Assembly: GCA_903927495.1 (NCBI GenBank)
Contig: CAIYNH010000330.1
Coordinates: 1 to 7,719, forward strand
DNA from: an uncultured beta proteobacterium
GTDB taxonomy: Bacteria > Pseudomonadota > Gammaproteobacteria > Burkholderiales > Burkholderiaceae_C
DNA: 7,719 bases
Direction: 5' to 3'
Below are positions 6,208-7,719 of this stretch, one piece after another. The notes under the pieces are model-generated. The model saw only the letters and a program-made list of their open reading frames with translations. It was not told where the DNA came from and searched no databases. The position numbers and the translations under genes were made by a program. Position 1 is the stretch's first letter; each line of letters begins with the position of its first letter.

Positions 6208-6659
6208 CACGGCACCTCCACAATAAAGTCGGTTCCGCGCACCCCCACCACCGATGTGGGGGTGGTGACATTGACTTGTTCCGGATGCAACTTGCCAAGC
6301 AAGCCTGTAACGACACGAATCATCCCTTGCCACAAGCTCAAACTCATACTGCCATTTTGGGTGGTGGGATCAAATTGAATTTTTGACAAATCCATGGTGC
6401 TACTGGGTCCGACCATGACGATGGTGCCATCCTTCAGCACCAGGGAAGTACTGGCGTGGCGACCCGTCACGATACGATCGGCCTCCTGCAAGCCACCACC
6501 CACCTCGGCAACACGGGAAGTTGTGCCATTGACTAGGCTTACCTCGCCCTCCACCGATTTAAGTGTGCCGCTGCGCTGTGTCTGGGCGCTTACAGACATT
6601 GCCAATAGCATGAGCACCCCAAAGATCAGTTTGCGCCCCATTTTGTGCCTGTATTTCAT
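6207..6659 (-). CDS. Secreted FecR-domain protein
   Basis: A 150-residue exported protein consisting almost wholly of a FecR domain. Residues 1-25 (basic MKYRHKMGRK, hydrophobic LIFGVLMLLA, then SVSA before Gln26) form a Sec signal peptide. The domain shows GTLKSVEGEVSLVNG (31-45), EADRIVTGRHASTSLVLKDGT (59-79, the usual 'gd.v.tg..s.a.l.f.DGt' pattern), and the end motif VTTPTSVVGVRGTDFIVEV (131-149). It lacks the transmembrane and cytoplasmic anti-sigma parts of FecR proper, and no sigma factor gene is adjacent, so a FecR-type signalling role is not implied; stand-alone periplasmic FecR domains are common. ATG 6659 is chosen because AGGTAAGG sits about 9 bases ahead; ATG 6641 (residue 7) is an alternative that keeps the signal peptide. 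The frame extends to 6755, inside ptsI, but those residues look non-coding. Its stop overlaps the start of the OmpA-like lipoprotein, suggesting that the two work together at the cell envelope. Function unknown. Confidence 0.9.
   Translation of the reverse strand: MKYRHKMGRKLIFGVLMLLAMSVSAQTQRSGTLKSVEGEVSLVNGTTSRVAEVGGGLQEADRIVTGRHASTSLVLKDGTIVMVGPSSTMDLSKIQFDPTTQNGSMSLSLWQGMIRVVTGLLGKLHPEQVNVTTPTSVVGVRGTDFIVEVP
6213..6219 (-). promoter_or_regulatory. Strong ribosome binding site of the OmpA-like lipoprotein gene
   Basis: The minus strand reads GGAGGTG, a near-perfect Shine-Dalgarno, five bases before ATG 6207. It lies inside the 3' end of the FecR-domain gene and fixes the start of the lipoprotein over the longer open frame beginning at 6333. 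Confidence 0.85.
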
Positions 6660-6668
6660 AAAGTGCAG

Positions 6669-6676
6669 CCTTACCT
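6669..6676 (-). promoter_or_regulatory. Probable ribosome binding site of the FecR-domain gene
   Basis: The minus strand reads AGGTAAGG, ending 9 bases before ATG 6659. It supports that start over ATG 6641, which has only a poor AGG (CAGGCACAAA) ahead. Confidence 0.6.
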
Positions 6677-6683
6677 GTGGGTT

Positions 6684-6710
6684 AAAAATAGCCACCTTTA
6701 GGGCGACCAC
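6684..6710 (-). terminator. Weak candidate Rho-independent terminator after ptsI
   Basis: On the minus strand, ten bases after the ptsI stop, GTGGTCGCC and GGTGGCTAT can pair around a CTAAA loop and run into TTTTT. Four of the nine pairs are G-U, so the stem is weak. The same bases also contain a poor promoter-like pair (TTGTGG, 16 bases, TATTTT) that could serve the FecR/OmpA pair. Either reading is tentative. Confidence 0.3.
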
Positions 6711-6720
6711 AAGCCGAAGT

Positions 6721-7719
6721 CTAATGGCGTTTGACGATGCGTGTGCCAGGCTCATCGTCAGCCAAAATCTGCATTGCCCATGATGTCAGTTTATGGGTGT
6801 CAGCGCGCAGCACTTCTTGCTTTACGGCAAGGATTTGCGCCGGATGCATGGAAAAACTGCGCAGTCCCATGCCCAGCAACAGGCGTGTCAGTGTGATATC
6901 GCCCGCCATTTCGCCGCACACGCTCACTGGTTTTCCCTGGGCCTGACCCTCGGCGATGGTGTTTGCCACCAAGCGCAGCACGGCTGGATGCATCGGGTCA
7001 TACAGGTGTGCTACCGATTCATCAGCCCGATCGATGGCCAAGGTGTATTGGATCAGGTCATTGGTGCCAATGGATAGAAAATCAAAGTATTTGAGAAATA
7101 GCTTAAGTGTCAGGGCTGCTGCCGGGATTTCAATCATGGCACCGACCTTGAGCGGACCGTAGGCCATGCCACGGTTGTCGAGCTGTACACGAGCATGGTC
7201 GATAAGGGCCATGGTCTGGCGGATTTCACTGCCGTGAGCCAGCATCGGAATCAGCAAATTCGCCTGCCCATGCGCTGCCGCTCTCAAAATTGCACGCAAC
7301 TGAGTCAAAAACATGGCGGGATCCGCTAGGCTCCAGCGGATGGCGCGCAAACCTAAAGCGGGGTTGAGGTGGGCATCGTCGCGCAGATTTTCGTCCAGCG
7401 GTTTGTCCGCACCCACATCGACCGTGCGGATGGTGACAGGTAAACCCTGCATGCCTTCGATGGCACGCCGGTACGCCAAGTACTGTTCTTCTTCATTGGG
7501 CAACTTGCCGTGGCGCCCCATGAAAAGAAACTCGCTGCGGAACAAGCCCACACCCACCGCACCGGCGTTGATGGCACTGGCGGCATCCTGCGGCATTTCA
7601 ATGTTGGCAAGCAGTTCAATTTTTTGACCGTCCAGCGTTACCGCCGGTGTATGCAGCAGGCGGATCAAGCGTCCCCGGTCGAGTTCACCCTGACGCTGCT
7701 TGAATCCGTACTCCGCCAG
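6721..7719 (-). CDS. ptsI: PTS enzyme I (phosphoenolpyruvate-protein phosphotransferase), C-terminal part
   Basis: Enzyme I takes phosphate from phosphoenolpyruvate and passes it to HPr, the first step of the phosphotransferase system, in the cytoplasm. 332 residues are visible (full enzymes are about 575-590) and the frame runs off the right edge, so the TTG at 7668 is internal. The visible part is the PEP-binding barrel domain. Counting from the edge: GVGLFRSEF (Arg61), TIRTVDVGADKPL (Arg98), GAMIEIP (Glu197), FDFLSIGTNDLIQYTLAIDR (Asp221; the PEP-utilizing enzymes signature) and VSVCGEMAGD (Cys268). Their spacings match Arg296, Arg332, Glu431, Asp455 and Cys502 of the E. coli enzyme within one residue, so the active site looks intact. 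The phosphorylated histidine lies outside the window. In Burkholderiales ptsI usually follows ptsH and an EIIA-mannose-type gene and serves mainly regulation rather than sugar uptake; those genes would be beyond the right edge. A FecR-domain gene follows after 61 bases. Confidence 0.97.
   Translation of the reverse strand: MAEYGFKQRQGELDRGRLIRLLHTPAVTLDGQKIELLANIEMPQDAASAINAGAVGVGLFRSEFLFMGRHGKLPNEEEQYLAYRRAIEGMQGLPVTIRTVDVGADKPLDENLRDDAHLNPALGLRAIRWSLADPAMFLTQLRAILRAAAHGQANLLIPMLAHGSEIRQTMALIDHARVQLDNRGMAYGPLKVGAMIEIPAAALTLKLFLKYFDFLSIGTNDLIQYTLAIDRADESVAHLYDPMHPAVLRLVANTIAEGQAQGKPVSVCGEMAGDITLTRLLLGMGLRSFSMHPAQILAVKQEVLRADTHKLTSWAMQILADDEPGTRIVKRH

Noticed and set aside
6208..6333. Longer start for the OmpA-like lipoprotein at 6333
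   Set aside because: It would overlap the FecR-domain gene and bury the signal peptide and lipobox; ATG 6207 has a strong ribosome site.

Overview
The window looks like a piece of a betaproteobacterial chromosome, most likely Burkholderiales and perhaps Comamonadaceae. This is inferred from the moderately high GC by eye, the character of the enzyme I (ptsI) protein and the gene style; no marker gene here fixes the taxon. Coding density is very high and no gap reaches 300 bases. There are no tRNA, rRNA, CRISPR or insertion-sequence features that I can support.

Left part (1-5577, all plus strand): four tightly packed genes that read as one operon. They are the C-terminal part of a PLP-dependent Orn/Lys/Arg decarboxylase (5' end outside the window), an ATP-grasp protein of the kind often labelled 'biotin carboxylase', a C45/penicillin-acyltransferase-like Ntn hydrolase overlapping it by ATGA, and a 716-residue fusion of a urea-transporter-type membrane domain with an M23 (LytM-type) metallopeptidase domain and an unrecognised cysteine-rich tail. 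Together they suggest a small pathway: make an amine by amino-acid decarboxylation, form an ATP-dependent bond, acylate or hydrolyse an amide, and move a small polar solute across the membrane. The substrate and product cannot be read from sequence. This operon is the most interesting part of the window.

Right part (5611-7719, all minus strand, convergent with the operon): the C-terminal part of ptsI (phosphotransferase system enzyme I, 5' end outside the window), then a short secreted FecR-domain protein and an OmpA-family peptidoglycan-binding lipoprotein that overlap by ATGA and look translationally coupled. A weak hairpin with a T-run follows ptsI and may separate it from the FecR/OmpA pair. 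The two convergent blocks are only 33 bases apart, with no convincing terminator between them.
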